NCBI RefSeq assembly: GCF_014647895.1
Contig: NZ_BMQB01000012.1
Span: forward strand, 62,001-126,000
Direction of reading: 5' to 3'
Source: Pilimelia anulata
GTDB lineage: Bacteria; Actinomycetota; Actinomycetes; Mycobacteriales; Micromonosporaceae
DNA length: 64,000 bases
Below are positions 45,362 to 53,125 of the stretch, piece after piece. Made by a program: the position numbers and the translations under genes. Numbering within the stretch: position 1 is the stretch's first letter; every line of letters begins with the position of its first letter. A model generated the notes under the pieces. That model saw only the letters and a list, made by a program, of their open reading frames with translations, did not search any database and was not told the origin of the DNA.

Positions 45362-46075
45362 ATGGACGCTACGGATATTCGGCAGCTCGCCGGGATCGAG
45401 GACGCGCACTGGTGGTTCCGGGAGCGGCGGGCGATCCTGGGCCGCTGGCTGCGGGGGCTGCGCCGCGCCGGTGTGGCGCCCGGTGCGGCGCTGGACATCG
45501 GGGCCGCCGGCGGCGGCAACACGCGGGTGCTGCGCGCCCACGGCTGGCGGCCGCTGGCGCTGGAGTACAGCGCCGCCGGCGCCGCGGTGGCCGCCGGGCG
45601 GGGGTTGGCGGTGGTGCGCGGCGACGCGACCGCGCTGCCGGCGGCGTCGGCGTCGCTGGACCTGGTGACGGCGTTCGACGTGCTGGAGCACATCGAGGAC
45701 GACTACCTGGCGGCGGCGGAGGTCCGGCGGGTGCTGCGGCCGGGCGGTACAGCGCTGGTGACGGTGCCGTGCGACATGCGGCTGTGGTCGGCGCACGACG
45801 AGGCCAGCCACCACGTCCGCCGCTACGACCGGCCGGGGCTGCGCCGCCTGCTCACCAAGGCCGGCCTGGTGGTCGACGAGCTGTGGAGCTGGAACGTGCT
45901 GCTGCGCCCGGTCGTGGCGCTGCGGCGCCGCTCGGCGTCCGGCAGCGACCTCACCGCCCTCCCGACCCCGGTCAACGCGGCCCTGACCGCGATCATCACG
46001 GCCGAACGCCACCTGCCGGTCCGCTCCCTGCCGGGCGTCTCCCTGATGCTCCGCGCCCACCGCCCCAACACCTGA
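45362..46075 (+). CDS. Class I SAM-dependent methyltransferase
   Basis: A 237-residue methyltransferase: IEDAHWWFRERRAILGRWLR, SAM motif ALDIGAAGGGNTRVL, VTAFDVLEHIEDD, RRVLRPGGTALVTVPCDMRL and HHVRRYDRPGLRRLLTKAGL. The HWWF...R opening and DVLEHIEDD are shared by methyltransferases in polysaccharide and glycolipid clusters, so it may methylate the glycan made here (inference). TACCTAT directly before the ATG suggests a leaderless message. It is convergent with the sigma factor gene over a 160-bp gap with a large hairpin. Confidence 0.88.
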   Translation: MDATDIRQLAGIEDAHWWFRERRAILGRWLRGLRRAGVAPGAALDIGAAGGGNTRVLRAHGWRPLALEYSAAGAAVAAGRGLAVVRGDATALPAASASLDLVTAFDVLEHIEDDYLAAAEVRRVLRPGGTALVTVPCDMRLWSAHDEASHHVRRYDRPGLRRLLTKAGLVVDELWSWNVLLRPVVALRRRSASGSDLTALPTPVNAALTAIITAERHLPVRSLPGVSLMLRAHRPNT

Positions 46076-46080
46076 CCGAA

Positions 46081-46106
46081 GACCGCGAGCGCAGACCGCG
46101 AGCGCC
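46081..46106 (+). repeat. 13-bp tandem repeat
   Basis: GACCGCGAGCGCA and GACCGCGAGCGCC are adjacent copies just before the large hairpin. No coding role is seen. Confidence 0.6.
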
Positions 46107-46125
46107 GTACGGGCGGTGACCGCAC

Positions 46126-46203
46126 GGGGTGGGGAGTGGTGGGTGACCCGGCAGGGGCGGTCAGGCTTGATCCCCTGCCGGGTCACCCACCACTCCCCAC
46201 CCC
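46126..46203. terminator. Perfect 32-bp hairpin with conserved core, copy B
   Basis: Arms 46126-46157 and 46172-46203 (starting GGGGTGGGGAGTGGTGGGTG) are perfectly complementary over 32 bp, with loop CGGTCAGGCTTGAT. It lies between convergent genes and could stop transcription from both sides. The apex GGGGCGGTCAGGCTTGATCC (46154-46173) is the reverse complement of the core of the hairpin at 4415-4487 with one mismatch, although the outer arms differ. Confidence 0.8.
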
Positions 46204-46234
46204 CACCGCGACCAAGGGCTCAACGCACAAAGAC

Positions 46235-47371
46235 TCAACGCGCGTTGAGCCGGGCGGCCTGCCGCGTGAGGTGGTCGCGCTCGGGCAGGTTGGGCGCCGC
46301 CCGGGCCGCGTCGGCGTAGAGCCGCGCGGCGGCCGCCGGGTCGCCGGCCCGCTCGTGCAGGTACGCGGACGCGGCGGCGTACCGGGGCAGGGCGGGGTCG
46401 AGGGCGGCGAGCGCGGCCAGTCCGGCCCGGGGGCCGTCGGCCTCGCCGACCGCGACGGCCCGGTTGAGTCGGGCGACCGGGTTGTCGGTGAGGCGCAGGA
46501 GTTCGTCGTACCACTCGACGATCTGTACCCAGTCGGTCTCCCCCGCGGTGGGTGCGTCGGCGTGGAGGGCGGCGATGGCGGCCTGGGCCTGGAACTCCCC
46601 GAGCCGGTCGCGGGCGAGGGCGGTCCGGAGGATGTCGATGCCCTCGGTGATGAGGTGGGTGTCCCAGCGGCTGCGGTCCTGGTCGGCGAGGGGTACGAGG
46701 GTGCCATCGGCGCGGGTGCGGGCGGGGCGGCGGGCGTGGTGGAGCAGCATGAGGGCGAGCAGGCCGGCGACCTCCTCGTGGTCGATCGCGGCGGCGAGTT
46801 GGCGGGTGAGGCGGATCGCCTCGGCGGCGAGGTCGATGTTGCCGGAGTAGCCCTCGTTGAAGACGAGGTAGAGGACGCGCAGGACGGTGGCGACGTCGCC
46901 GGGTTGGTTGAGGCGGACGCCGGCGATGGTGCGTTTGGCCCGGCTGATGCGCTGGGCCATGGTCGCTTCCGGTACGAGGTGGGCGTCGGCGATCTGGCGG
47001 GTGGTGAGGCCGCCGACGGCGCGCAGGGTGAGCGCGACGGACGCCGCCGGGGTCAGGGACGGGTGGGCGCACAGGAAGTACAGGTGGAGGGTGTCGTCGG
47101 CTGCGGCGGCCGGTCCGGGCGGGGGTTCGTCGTCGACCCGGGCCTCGCGGCGGCGGCGGGAGGTGTCGGCGCGGGCGGCGTCGAGGAACTTGCGCCAGGC
47201 GGCGGTGACGAGCCAGCCCTTGGGGTCGCGCGGCGGGTCGTCGGGCCAGCGGCGGACGGCTTCGACGAGGGCGTCCTGGACGGCGTCCTCGGCCGCGGCG
47301 AAGTCGGCCCCGCGGCGGACGAGGACGCCGATCACCGCGGGGACGAGGTCGCGCAGCAGCGGTTCGTTCAC
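46235..47371 (-). CDS. ECF42-type RNA polymerase sigma factor
   Basis: A 378-residue extracytoplasmic-function sigma factor. Region 2 (LVRRGADFAAAEDAVQDALV, PKGWLVTAAWRKFLDAARAD) is followed by region 4 (LTLRAVGGLTTRQIADAHLV, PEATMAQRISRAKRTI) and then a 200-residue helical extension with FNEGYSGN, IAALHADAPTAGETDWVQIV and YAAASAYLHERAGDPAAAAR. This extension and the adjacent DGPF protein define the ECF42 group, thought to sense through the C-terminal domain instead of an anti-sigma factor. The GTG start overlaps the DGPF gene stop. It is inside the glycan gene set, but no promoter link is visible. Confidence 0.9.
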   Translation of the reverse strand: MNEPLLRDLVPAVIGVLVRRGADFAAAEDAVQDALVEAVRRWPDDPPRDPKGWLVTAAWRKFLDAARADTSRRRREARVDDEPPPGPAAAADDTLHLYFLCAHPSLTPAASVALTLRAVGGLTTRQIADAHLVPEATMAQRISRAKRTIAGVRLNQPGDVATVLRVLYLVFNEGYSGNIDLAAEAIRLTRQLAAAIDHEEVAGLLALMLLHHARRPARTRADGTLVPLADQDRSRWDTHLITEGIDILRTALARDRLGEFQAQAAIAALHADAPTAGETDWVQIVEWYDELLRLTDNPVARLNRAVAVGEADGPRAGLAALAALDPALPRYAAASAYLHERAGDPAAAARLYADAARAAPNLPERDHLTRQAARLNAR

Positions 47372-47778
47372 TCGGTGGCCGCGGGGGCGTGGCCCAGGAA
47401 CGGGCGGACCTCCAGCCATTCGTGGATGGGCTCGCCGCCGGGCCCGGGGGCGGCGGAGAGCTCGCCGGCGAGTTCGTGGGCGCGGTCCCGGGATTCGACG
47501 TCGATGACGTACCAGCCGGCGATCAGGTCCTTGGTTTCGGCGAACGGGCCGTCGGTGACCGGGGGGCGGCCCGCGCCGTCGTACCGGACGAAGGCGCCGT
47601 CGGGGGCGAGGGCGCTGGCGTCGACGAATTCGCCGGTCTCCTGCAGGCGGGTGGCGAAGTCGCGCATGAACCGGATGTGCGCGTCGACCTCGCCGGGTGC
47701 CCACTGGTCCATGGGGGGCAGCGCGGTGATGGGGGTGGGGCCGCCGCGGTAGTGCTTGAGCAGCAGGTACTTGGCCAT
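47368..47778 (-). CDS. YCII/DGPF-domain protein
   Basis: A 136-residue protein with KYLLLKHYRGGPTP, MRDFATRLQETGEFVDASAL, and the DGPF motif TDGPFAETKDLIAGWYVIDV. A conserved partner of ECF42 sigma factors; whether it is an effector, a target or a regulator is not settled. ATG 47778 follows GGAGGAC. It ends overlapping the sigma gene by 4 bp, so both are made together. Confidence 0.92.
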   Translation of the reverse strand: MAKYLLLKHYRGGPTPITALPPMDQWAPGEVDAHIRFMRDFATRLQETGEFVDASALAPDGAFVRYDGAGRPPVTDGPFAETKDLIAGWYVIDVESRDRAHELAGELSAAPGPGGEPIHEWLEVRPFLGHAPAATE

Positions 47779-47843
47779 GATGTCCTCCGTTGTTCGGGTG
47801 TCCACGGTGCGGGGACGGAGCTGGGGGCGGGTTCTCGACCGGA

Positions 47844-48284
47844 TTATCGGCCGAGCTGTTCGGCCAGGCCCACGATGATGCCCTCGGGCCCGCGGACGTA
47901 GCAGAGCCGGTAGCTGTCGCCGTACCGGGCGACGCCGCCGAGGGTTTCGGCGCCGTGCGGGCGCAGCCGGGCCAGGGTGGCGTCGATGTCGTCGACGGCG
48001 AACATGACGCGGTGCAGGCCGAGGGTGTTGGGCGGGTCCTGCGGTCCGGTGCGGGTCGCGGCGGGGGTGTGGTAGCGGGCCAGTTCCAGCCGGCCGTGGC
48101 CGTCGGGGGTGCGCATCATGGCGATGTCGCAGCGGACGCCGTCCAGGCCGACGGTGCGGTCGGCCCAGTCGCCCTCGATCCGGGCCTCGCCCTCCAGTTC
48201 CAGGCCGAGGTCGGTGAAGAACGCGATGGTGGCCGGCAGGTCGCCGACGACGATGCCGACGTTGTCCAGGCGGTGGATCGTCAC
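47844..48284 (-). CDS. VOC (glyoxalase/bleomycin-resistance) family protein
   Basis: A 146-residue protein with two beta-alpha-beta-beta-beta units: IHRLDNVGIVVGDLPATIAF and LHRVMFAVDDIDATLARLRP, ending GPEGIIVGLAEQLG. Likely metal ligands are His4, Glu (RLELARY), His (GLHRVMF) and a C-terminal Glu (PEGI). It may be a small-molecule dioxygenase, isomerase or binding protein. The GTG at 48284 follows AAGGAG. It is 65 bp upstream of the DGPF gene, so probably transcribed with the ECF42 module. Confidence 0.88.
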   Translation of the reverse strand: MTIHRLDNVGIVVGDLPATIAFFTDLGLELEGEARIEGDWADRTVGLDGVRCDIAMMRTPDGHGRLELARYHTPAATRTGPQDPPNTLGLHRVMFAVDDIDATLARLRPHGAETLGGVARYGDSYRLCYVRGPEGIIVGLAEQLGR

Positions 48285-48379
48285 GGTGGGTGCTCCTTCT
48301 CGGTGGCGCGGCCCGTACGGCCACTGCTGTACCCGGGACGGAGCCGGCGACGCGTTCTCGACACCCCGCGGCGGGAAAT

Positions 48380-49354
48380 CTAGCGGGCGGCGCCGGCGAG
48401 CGCCGGTTCGGCCGCGGGGCGGGCGGCGCCGTCGACGTGTTCGCGGATGACGTAGGTGGGGCGGCCCATGCCGCCGGTGTGGATGCGGCCGACGTACTCC
48501 CCCAGGACGCCGAGGGCGATGAGCTGGGCGGCGGCGAACAGGGCGACCATCGAGGCGATGGTGGTGAACCCGGCGACGGTGGTGGTGCCGCTGGCGTACT
48601 GGTACACGAGCAGGCCGAACAGGCCGAGGCCGAGCAGGCCGACGCCGAAGCCGAGCCAGGTGACCAGCCGCAGGGGGGTGGTGGAGTAGCCGAGGAGCAT
48701 GTTGGCGGTGTACCGGAGCAGGGTGCGCAGGGTGTAGCCGGAGCGGCCGGTGCGGCGGCGGTCCATGGTGACGGTGGCGGCGGCGATGCGGGTGGTGGAC
48801 CAGGAGAGGGCGACGTCGACGGAGGCGTGCGGTCCGTCGATGCGGTCGAAGCCGGCGACGAGGAAGGCGCGGAAGGCGCGGAAGGCGCTGAGGTCGCGGG
48901 CGTGCGGGACGCGCATGGTGCGGGCCATGGCGAGTTTGACCAGGCGGGAGGCGAGGCTGCGGGCGGGGCCGTGCTCCTCGCGGTCGGGGGTGCCGTAGAC
49001 GAGGTCGGTGTCGGCGGTGAGGGCGGCGAGCAGGACCGGTACCTGGTCGGGGCGGTGTTGGAGGTCGTCGTCCATGGTGACGATGACGTCGTGGCGGGCG
49101 GCGCGGAGGCCGGCGACGAGGGCGTTGTGCTGGCCGTAGTTGCGGGCCAGGCGCAGGGCGCGGACGGTCGGGTGGGTGCGGGCGAGGGCGGCGGCGGTGT
49201 GCCAGGTGTCGGTGGCGCCGTCGTCGACGACGAGGATGATCTCGTGGCCGTCGGTGTGGGCGGGCAGGGCGGCGTGCAGGCCGGCGACGAGGTCGGGGAG
49301 GGTGCCGGCGGAGCGGAAGCAGGGGACGACGATCGAGACGTGCACGTGGGCCAT
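48380..49354 (-). CDS. GtrB/DPM1-like family 2 glycosyltransferase
   Basis: A 324-residue polyprenyl-phosphate glycosyltransferase. The GT-A catalytic part has VSIVVPCFRSAGTLPDLVAG, EIILVVDDGATDTW, LRLARNYGQHNALVAG and the metal-binding VTMDDDLQHRPDQVPVLL. Two C-terminal transmembrane helices (LVTWLGFGVGLLGLGLFGLL and TTIASMVALFAAAQLIALG) anchor it. This architecture (GtrB, ArnC) moves a sugar from a nucleotide onto undecaprenyl or decaprenyl phosphate on the cytosolic side. It is divergent from a GtrA-like gene, its usual partner. Confidence 0.92.
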   Translation of the reverse strand: MAHVHVSIVVPCFRSAGTLPDLVAGLHAALPAHTDGHEIILVVDDGATDTWHTAAALARTHPTVRALRLARNYGQHNALVAGLRAARHDVIVTMDDDLQHRPDQVPVLLAALTADTDLVYGTPDREEHGPARSLASRLVKLAMARTMRVPHARDLSAFRAFRAFLVAGFDRIDGPHASVDVALSWSTTRIAAATVTMDRRRTGRSGYTLRTLLRYTANMLLGYSTTPLRLVTWLGFGVGLLGLGLFGLLVYQYASGTTTVAGFTTIASMVALFAAAQLIALGVLGEYVGRIHTGGMGRPTYVIREHVDGAARPAAEPALAGAAR

Positions 49355-49409
49355 CCTCGGGAGCGCCGGTTACTGATCTATTCCGGCAGTTGAGTGCTGA
49401 TTATGCAGT

Positions 49410-49892
49410 ATGAGGGTATCTGTACGATTGTTTCCCGCCGCTGTCGCGTCGACCCCGGGAGTCCCGATCACCGCCGCCACCCTCGCCCGCCTGGCCGCCG
49501 ACCAGCGGGTCCGCTACCTGCTCGCCGGCGGGCTCAGCGCCGCCGTCTACTACCTGCTGTTCACCGCCGGGTGGCTGGCCGCCGGGCGGTGGCTGCCGTA
49601 CCCGGCGCTCGCCGTGGCCACCTGCACGGCGACCGCGCTGGTCACCTACCCGCTGTACCGGCGGGGGGTGTTCCGCGCCGACGGGCCGATCGTCGCCGGG
49701 TTCCTGCGCTTCTACGCGGTGTGCCTGTGGGCGCTGCTGTTCGGCGTGGCCGGACTGGCGCTGCTGGTCGAGGTCCTCGGCGTGCACGTGCTGGTGGCGC
49801 AGGCGGCCGTCCTGGTCGCCGGCCCGGCGATCAACTACCGGCTGGGGCGCGGCTGGGCGTTCCGCCGACGGGAGGTGCGCGGTGCGCGCTGA
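49410..49892 (+). CDS. GtrA-like flippase family protein
   Basis: A 160-residue membrane protein with four helices (VRYLLAGGLSAAVYYLLFTA; LAVATCTATALVTYPLYRRG; FYAVCLWALLFGVAGLALLV; AQAAVLVAGPAINYRLGRGW), the GtrA fold with the typical NYRLGRGWAFRRR end. GtrA proteins are proposed to flip polyprenyl-phosphate sugars. ATG 49410 has little leader before it (GATTATGCAGT). It overlaps the next gene by 11 bp, so it is coupled to the large membrane protein. Confidence 0.88.
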   Translation: MRVSVRLFPAAVASTPGVPITAATLARLAADQRVRYLLAGGLSAAVYYLLFTAGWLAAGRWLPYPALAVATCTATALVTYPLYRRGVFRADGPIVAGFLRFYAVCLWALLFGVAGLALLVEVLGVHVLVAQAAVLVAGPAINYRLGRGWAFRRREVRGAR

Positions 49893-52167
49893 GTCCACGT
49901 CCGTCCTCGACGCCCCCGCCCGCCCGGCCGCGCCCGCGGCCGTCCCGGCCCGCCCCGGCCACCGGTGGTGGCGGCTGCTGCCGGGGGCGCTGCTGGTCGC
50001 CGCCGCGGCCGCGGTCCTGTACCGGTACGGCGTCGACCCCGCCACCCAGGCCCGGTTCGGCGGCTACCTGGCCGGGGTGGTGCTGCTGCCCGGCGTGCTC
50101 GTGTGGCGGGCGCTGCGCGGCGGCTCCGCCGGGCTGCCCGCCGACCTGGTCGGCGGCGCCGCCACCGGGTACGCGCTGACCATCGGCGCCTACCTGCCCG
50201 GCCGGGCCGCCGGCTTCCCGTACGGGCCGGTGGTGCTGGCCGCCGCGGTCGTGGTGCTGTTCGCCGCGGCGCCGCGGCTGCGCCGCCACTGGCGCACCGA
50301 CGCCCCGCCCACCCGGCCGGCGTGGGCGTGGTCGGTCGCCGGCCTCGCCGCCGCGGTGCTGGGCTGGGCGGCGGTGGCGTACTTCCGGCCGCACCCGCTG
50401 ACCTGGCCGGGCAACGCCGACCCGTACCCCGACATGGTGTTCCACCAGGCGCTGGCCGGGGAGCTGCGGCACCACCTGCCCGCCCAGTTCCCCCACATCG
50501 CCGGCGAGCCGCTGCGCTACCACTGGTTCGTGCACGCCGAGTGGGCGGCGGCGAGTTGGGCGTCCGGCGTCGAACCGTACCTGCTCACCTACCGGCTGGG
50601 CCTGCTGCCGGCGGCGCTGCTGCTGGTCGTCGCCGTCGCCGCGGTCGCCCAGCGGGCCGCCGCCGCCCGCTGGTGGGCCGGGCCGCTCGCCGCCGCGCTG
50701 GCCCTGTTCGCGGTGGCCCCGGACCCGGCCGGCTGGTCGGGGACGGCGTTGCCGCCGGCGCACCTGCTGCGCACGATGTGGCCCAGCCCCACCCAGACGT
50801 TCGGCGGGCTGCTGTTCGCCGCCGCGATCCTCGTCCTGGTCGACCTGCTGCGCGGCAGCCGCCGCGGGCCGGGGCCGTGGCTGCTGTTCACGCTGCTGGT
50901 GGCCGGGGCGACCGGCGGTAAGGCCACCTACGCGCCGCTGCTCGTCGCCGGCCTGCTGACCGTCGCCGCCGTGGCGGCGCTGGGCCGGCGGCTGGACCGG
51001 CCGGCGCTGGCCGCGGCCGCCGTGACCGCCGCGGTGTTCGGGGTGGTGCAGGCCACGATGTTCCGCGGTACCAGCGGCGGCCTGTTCGTCGAACCGCTGG
51101 CCAGCCTGCGCACCACCCTGCCCGCCGCCGGCGGCAGCCGCCCGGTCGCGCTGGCGATCTGGGTGCTGTGCTGGGCGGCGCTGGTCGTCGCCGCCGCGGT
51201 CCTGGCCCGGCGCCGGCGGTGGGCCGACCCGCTGCTGCCGCTGTCCGCCGGCCTCGGCCTCGCCGCCCTCGCCGTCGTGCTCGGCTTCTACCAGATGGGC
51301 GGCTCGCAGCTCTACTTCCTGCAGTCCGCCCGCCCGTACGCGGCGCTGCTGGTCGCCGCCGCGCTCGCGGCGCTGCTGCCGGCCGGGCGGGCCCGCTGGC
51401 TGTGGCTGCCCGCGGCCGCGGCCGGCGCCGCCCTGACCGCCGCCGCCGACCGGCTCACCCCGGACCGGCCGGCCGCCGGGTGGGCGATCCTGGCCGCCTA
51501 CGCCGTACCGGCGGCCGCGGCGCTGCTGGTGGCCGGGGGGCTCGCCGCGGCCCGGCGGACCCGGCCCGCCGCGGGGTTCGCCGCGCTGGCGCTGCTGGTC
51601 GGGGCGGCCGTCCCCACCTCGGCGGCGTACGCCGCGGTGCAGCTCTCCCCGGCCGGTACCGCCGTGTGGGCCCGGCCCTCGCCGCCGCCGGCCGCCCGGG
51701 TCGTGCCGGCGGGGGCGGACGCCGCCGGGCGGTGGCTGCGCGCCCACACCCCCACCGACACGGTCCTGGCCAGCAACCAGCACTGCCGGCCCCCGCAGCG
51801 GCGGCGGTCGGTGTGCGACCCGCGGCAGTTCTGGCTCGCCGCCGCCGCCCAGCGGCGGGTGCTCGTCGAGGGCTGGGTGTTCACCCCGCCGGCCAACGCG
51901 TACGCCAGCGCACACCGGCTCAGCTCCGACGAGATCCCCTACTGGGACCCGCCGAAGCTCGCCGCCAACGACGCCGCCTACACCACCCCGACGCCGTTCA
52001 CCGTCGGGCTGCTGCGCGACCGGTACGGCGTGGGCTGGCTCGTCGTCGACACCCGCCGCCCGCACGACGCGGCGGCGCTCGCGGCGGTGGCGCCGCGGCG
52101 GTTCGCGGCCGGCGACGTGGCGATCCACGAGGTGCCGGCCGCGAGCGCCGCGGTCAGCGTCGGCTGA
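49882..52167 (+). CDS. Large GT-C-like membrane glycosyltransferase candidate
   Basis: A 761-residue protein with about a dozen helices, then a C-terminal extracytoplasmic domain from about residue 590. The first large loop contains NADPYPDMVFHQALAGELRH and EPLRYHWFVHAEWAAASW, an Asp/His-rich catalytic-like site as in GT-C and PMT/ArnT families. The C-terminal part has RWLRAHTPTDTVLASNQHCR, WLAAAAQRRVLVEGW and VGWLVVDTRRP, as in membrane-bound mannosyltransferase-like proteins. It probably transfers a lipid-linked sugar to a surface acceptor (inference). GTG 49882 overlaps GtrA. Confidence 0.8.
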   Translation: MRAESTSVLDAPARPAAPAAVPARPGHRWWRLLPGALLVAAAAAVLYRYGVDPATQARFGGYLAGVVLLPGVLVWRALRGGSAGLPADLVGGAATGYALTIGAYLPGRAAGFPYGPVVLAAAVVVLFAAAPRLRRHWRTDAPPTRPAWAWSVAGLAAAVLGWAAVAYFRPHPLTWPGNADPYPDMVFHQALAGELRHHLPAQFPHIAGEPLRYHWFVHAEWAAASWASGVEPYLLTYRLGLLPAALLLVVAVAAVAQRAAAARWWAGPLAAALALFAVAPDPAGWSGTALPPAHLLRTMWPSPTQTFGGLLFAAAILVLVDLLRGSRRGPGPWLLFTLLVAGATGGKATYAPLLVAGLLTVAAVAALGRRLDRPALAAAAVTAAVFGVVQATMFRGTSGGLFVEPLASLRTTLPAAGGSRPVALAIWVLCWAALVVAAAVLARRRRWADPLLPLSAGLGLAALAVVLGFYQMGGSQLYFLQSARPYAALLVAAALAALLPAGRARWLWLPAAAAGAALTAAADRLTPDRPAAGWAILAAYAVPAAAALLVAGGLAAARRTRPAAGFAALALLVGAAVPTSAAYAAVQLSPAGTAVWARPSPPPAARVVPAGADAAGRWLRAHTPTDTVLASNQHCRPPQRRRSVCDPRQFWLAAAAQRRVLVEGWVFTPPANAYASAHRLSSDEIPYWDPPKLAANDAAYTTPTPFTVGLLRDRYGVGWLVVDTRRPHDAAALAAVAPRRFAAGDVAIHEVPAASAAVSVG

Positions 52168-53125
52168 GGGGCCGCCACCACGCCTCGTGGTCGCGGTACC
52201 AGGCGACGGTGGCGGCCAGGCCGGCGTCGAACGGCACCCGCGGGGCGTGCCCCAGGGCGGCGATCTTGGTGGTGTCGACGCTGTAGCGGCGGTCGTGGCC
52301 GGGCCGGTCGGCGACCGGGCGGACCATGGACCAGTCGGCGTCGCAGGCGGCCAGGAGCAGGCCGGTGAGGTCGCGGTTGGTGAGTTCGGTGCCGCCGCCG
52401 ATGTTGTACACCTCGCCGGGCGACCCCTTGGCCAGGACGGTCTGGATGCCGGCGCAGTGGTCGTCGACGTGCAGCCAGTCGCGGACGTTGCCGCCGTCGC
52501 CGTACAGCGGGACGGGCAGCCCGTCGAGCAGGTTGGTGACGAACAGCGGGATGAGCTTCTCCGGGTACTGGTGCGGGCCGTAGTTGTTGGCGCAGCGGGT
52601 GACCCGCACGTCCAGGCCGTAGGTGCGGTGGAAGGCGCGGCAGAGCAGGTCGGCGCCGGCCTTCGCCGCCGAGTACGGCGAGTTGGGCAGCAGCGGGTCG
52701 GTCTCCGGCCACGACCCGGCCTCGATCGACCCGTACACCTCGTCGGTGGAGATGTGCACGACGGTGCGCACGTCGGCGTGCCGGGCGGCGGCGAGCAGGC
52801 ACTGGACGCCGAGGACGTTGGTGCGCAGGAACGCGGCCGGGTCGGCGATGGACCGGTCGACGTGGGTTTCGGCGGCGAAGTTCACGACGACGTCGTGGCC
52901 GGGTACGACGTCGGCGAGCAGCGCCGGGTCGGCGATGTCGCCGCGGACGAACCGGTAGCCGGGGTGGTCGGCGACGGCGGCGAGGTTGGCGGGGTTGCCG
53001 GCGTAGGTGAGCTTGTCCAGGACGGTGACCCGGGCGTCCTCGTAGCCGGCGTACCCGCCGGCGAGCAGGGTGCGGACGTAGTGCGAGCCGATGAACCCGG
53101 CGCCGCCGGTGACCAGGATGTTCAC
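52154..53125 (-). CDS. rmlB: dTDP-glucose 4,6-dehydratase
   Basis: A 323-residue extended SDR: ILVTGGAGFIGSHYVRTLLA binds NAD, NFAAETHVDRSI, STDEVYGSIEAG, catalytic YSAAKAGADLL (Tyr-x3-Lys), RCANNYGPHQYPEKLIP and GDGGNVRDWLHVDDH. It turns dTDP-glucose into dTDP-4-keto-6-deoxyglucose. It is convergent with the GT-C gene, overlapping by 14 bp, and its GTG overlaps the rmlA stop by 4 bp. No rmlC or rmlD is nearby, so the product is free for the WecE-like transaminase at 42.5 kb. Confidence 0.97.
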   Translation of the reverse strand: MNILVTGGAGFIGSHYVRTLLAGGYAGYEDARVTVLDKLTYAGNPANLAAVADHPGYRFVRGDIADPALLADVVPGHDVVVNFAAETHVDRSIADPAAFLRTNVLGVQCLLAAARHADVRTVVHISTDEVYGSIEAGSWPETDPLLPNSPYSAAKAGADLLCRAFHRTYGLDVRVTRCANNYGPHQYPEKLIPLFVTNLLDGLPVPLYGDGGNVRDWLHVDDHCAGIQTVLAKGSPGEVYNIGGGTELTNRDLTGLLLAACDADWSMVRPVADRPGHDRRYSVDTTKIAALGHAPRVPFDAGLAATVAWYRDHEAWWRPLSRR

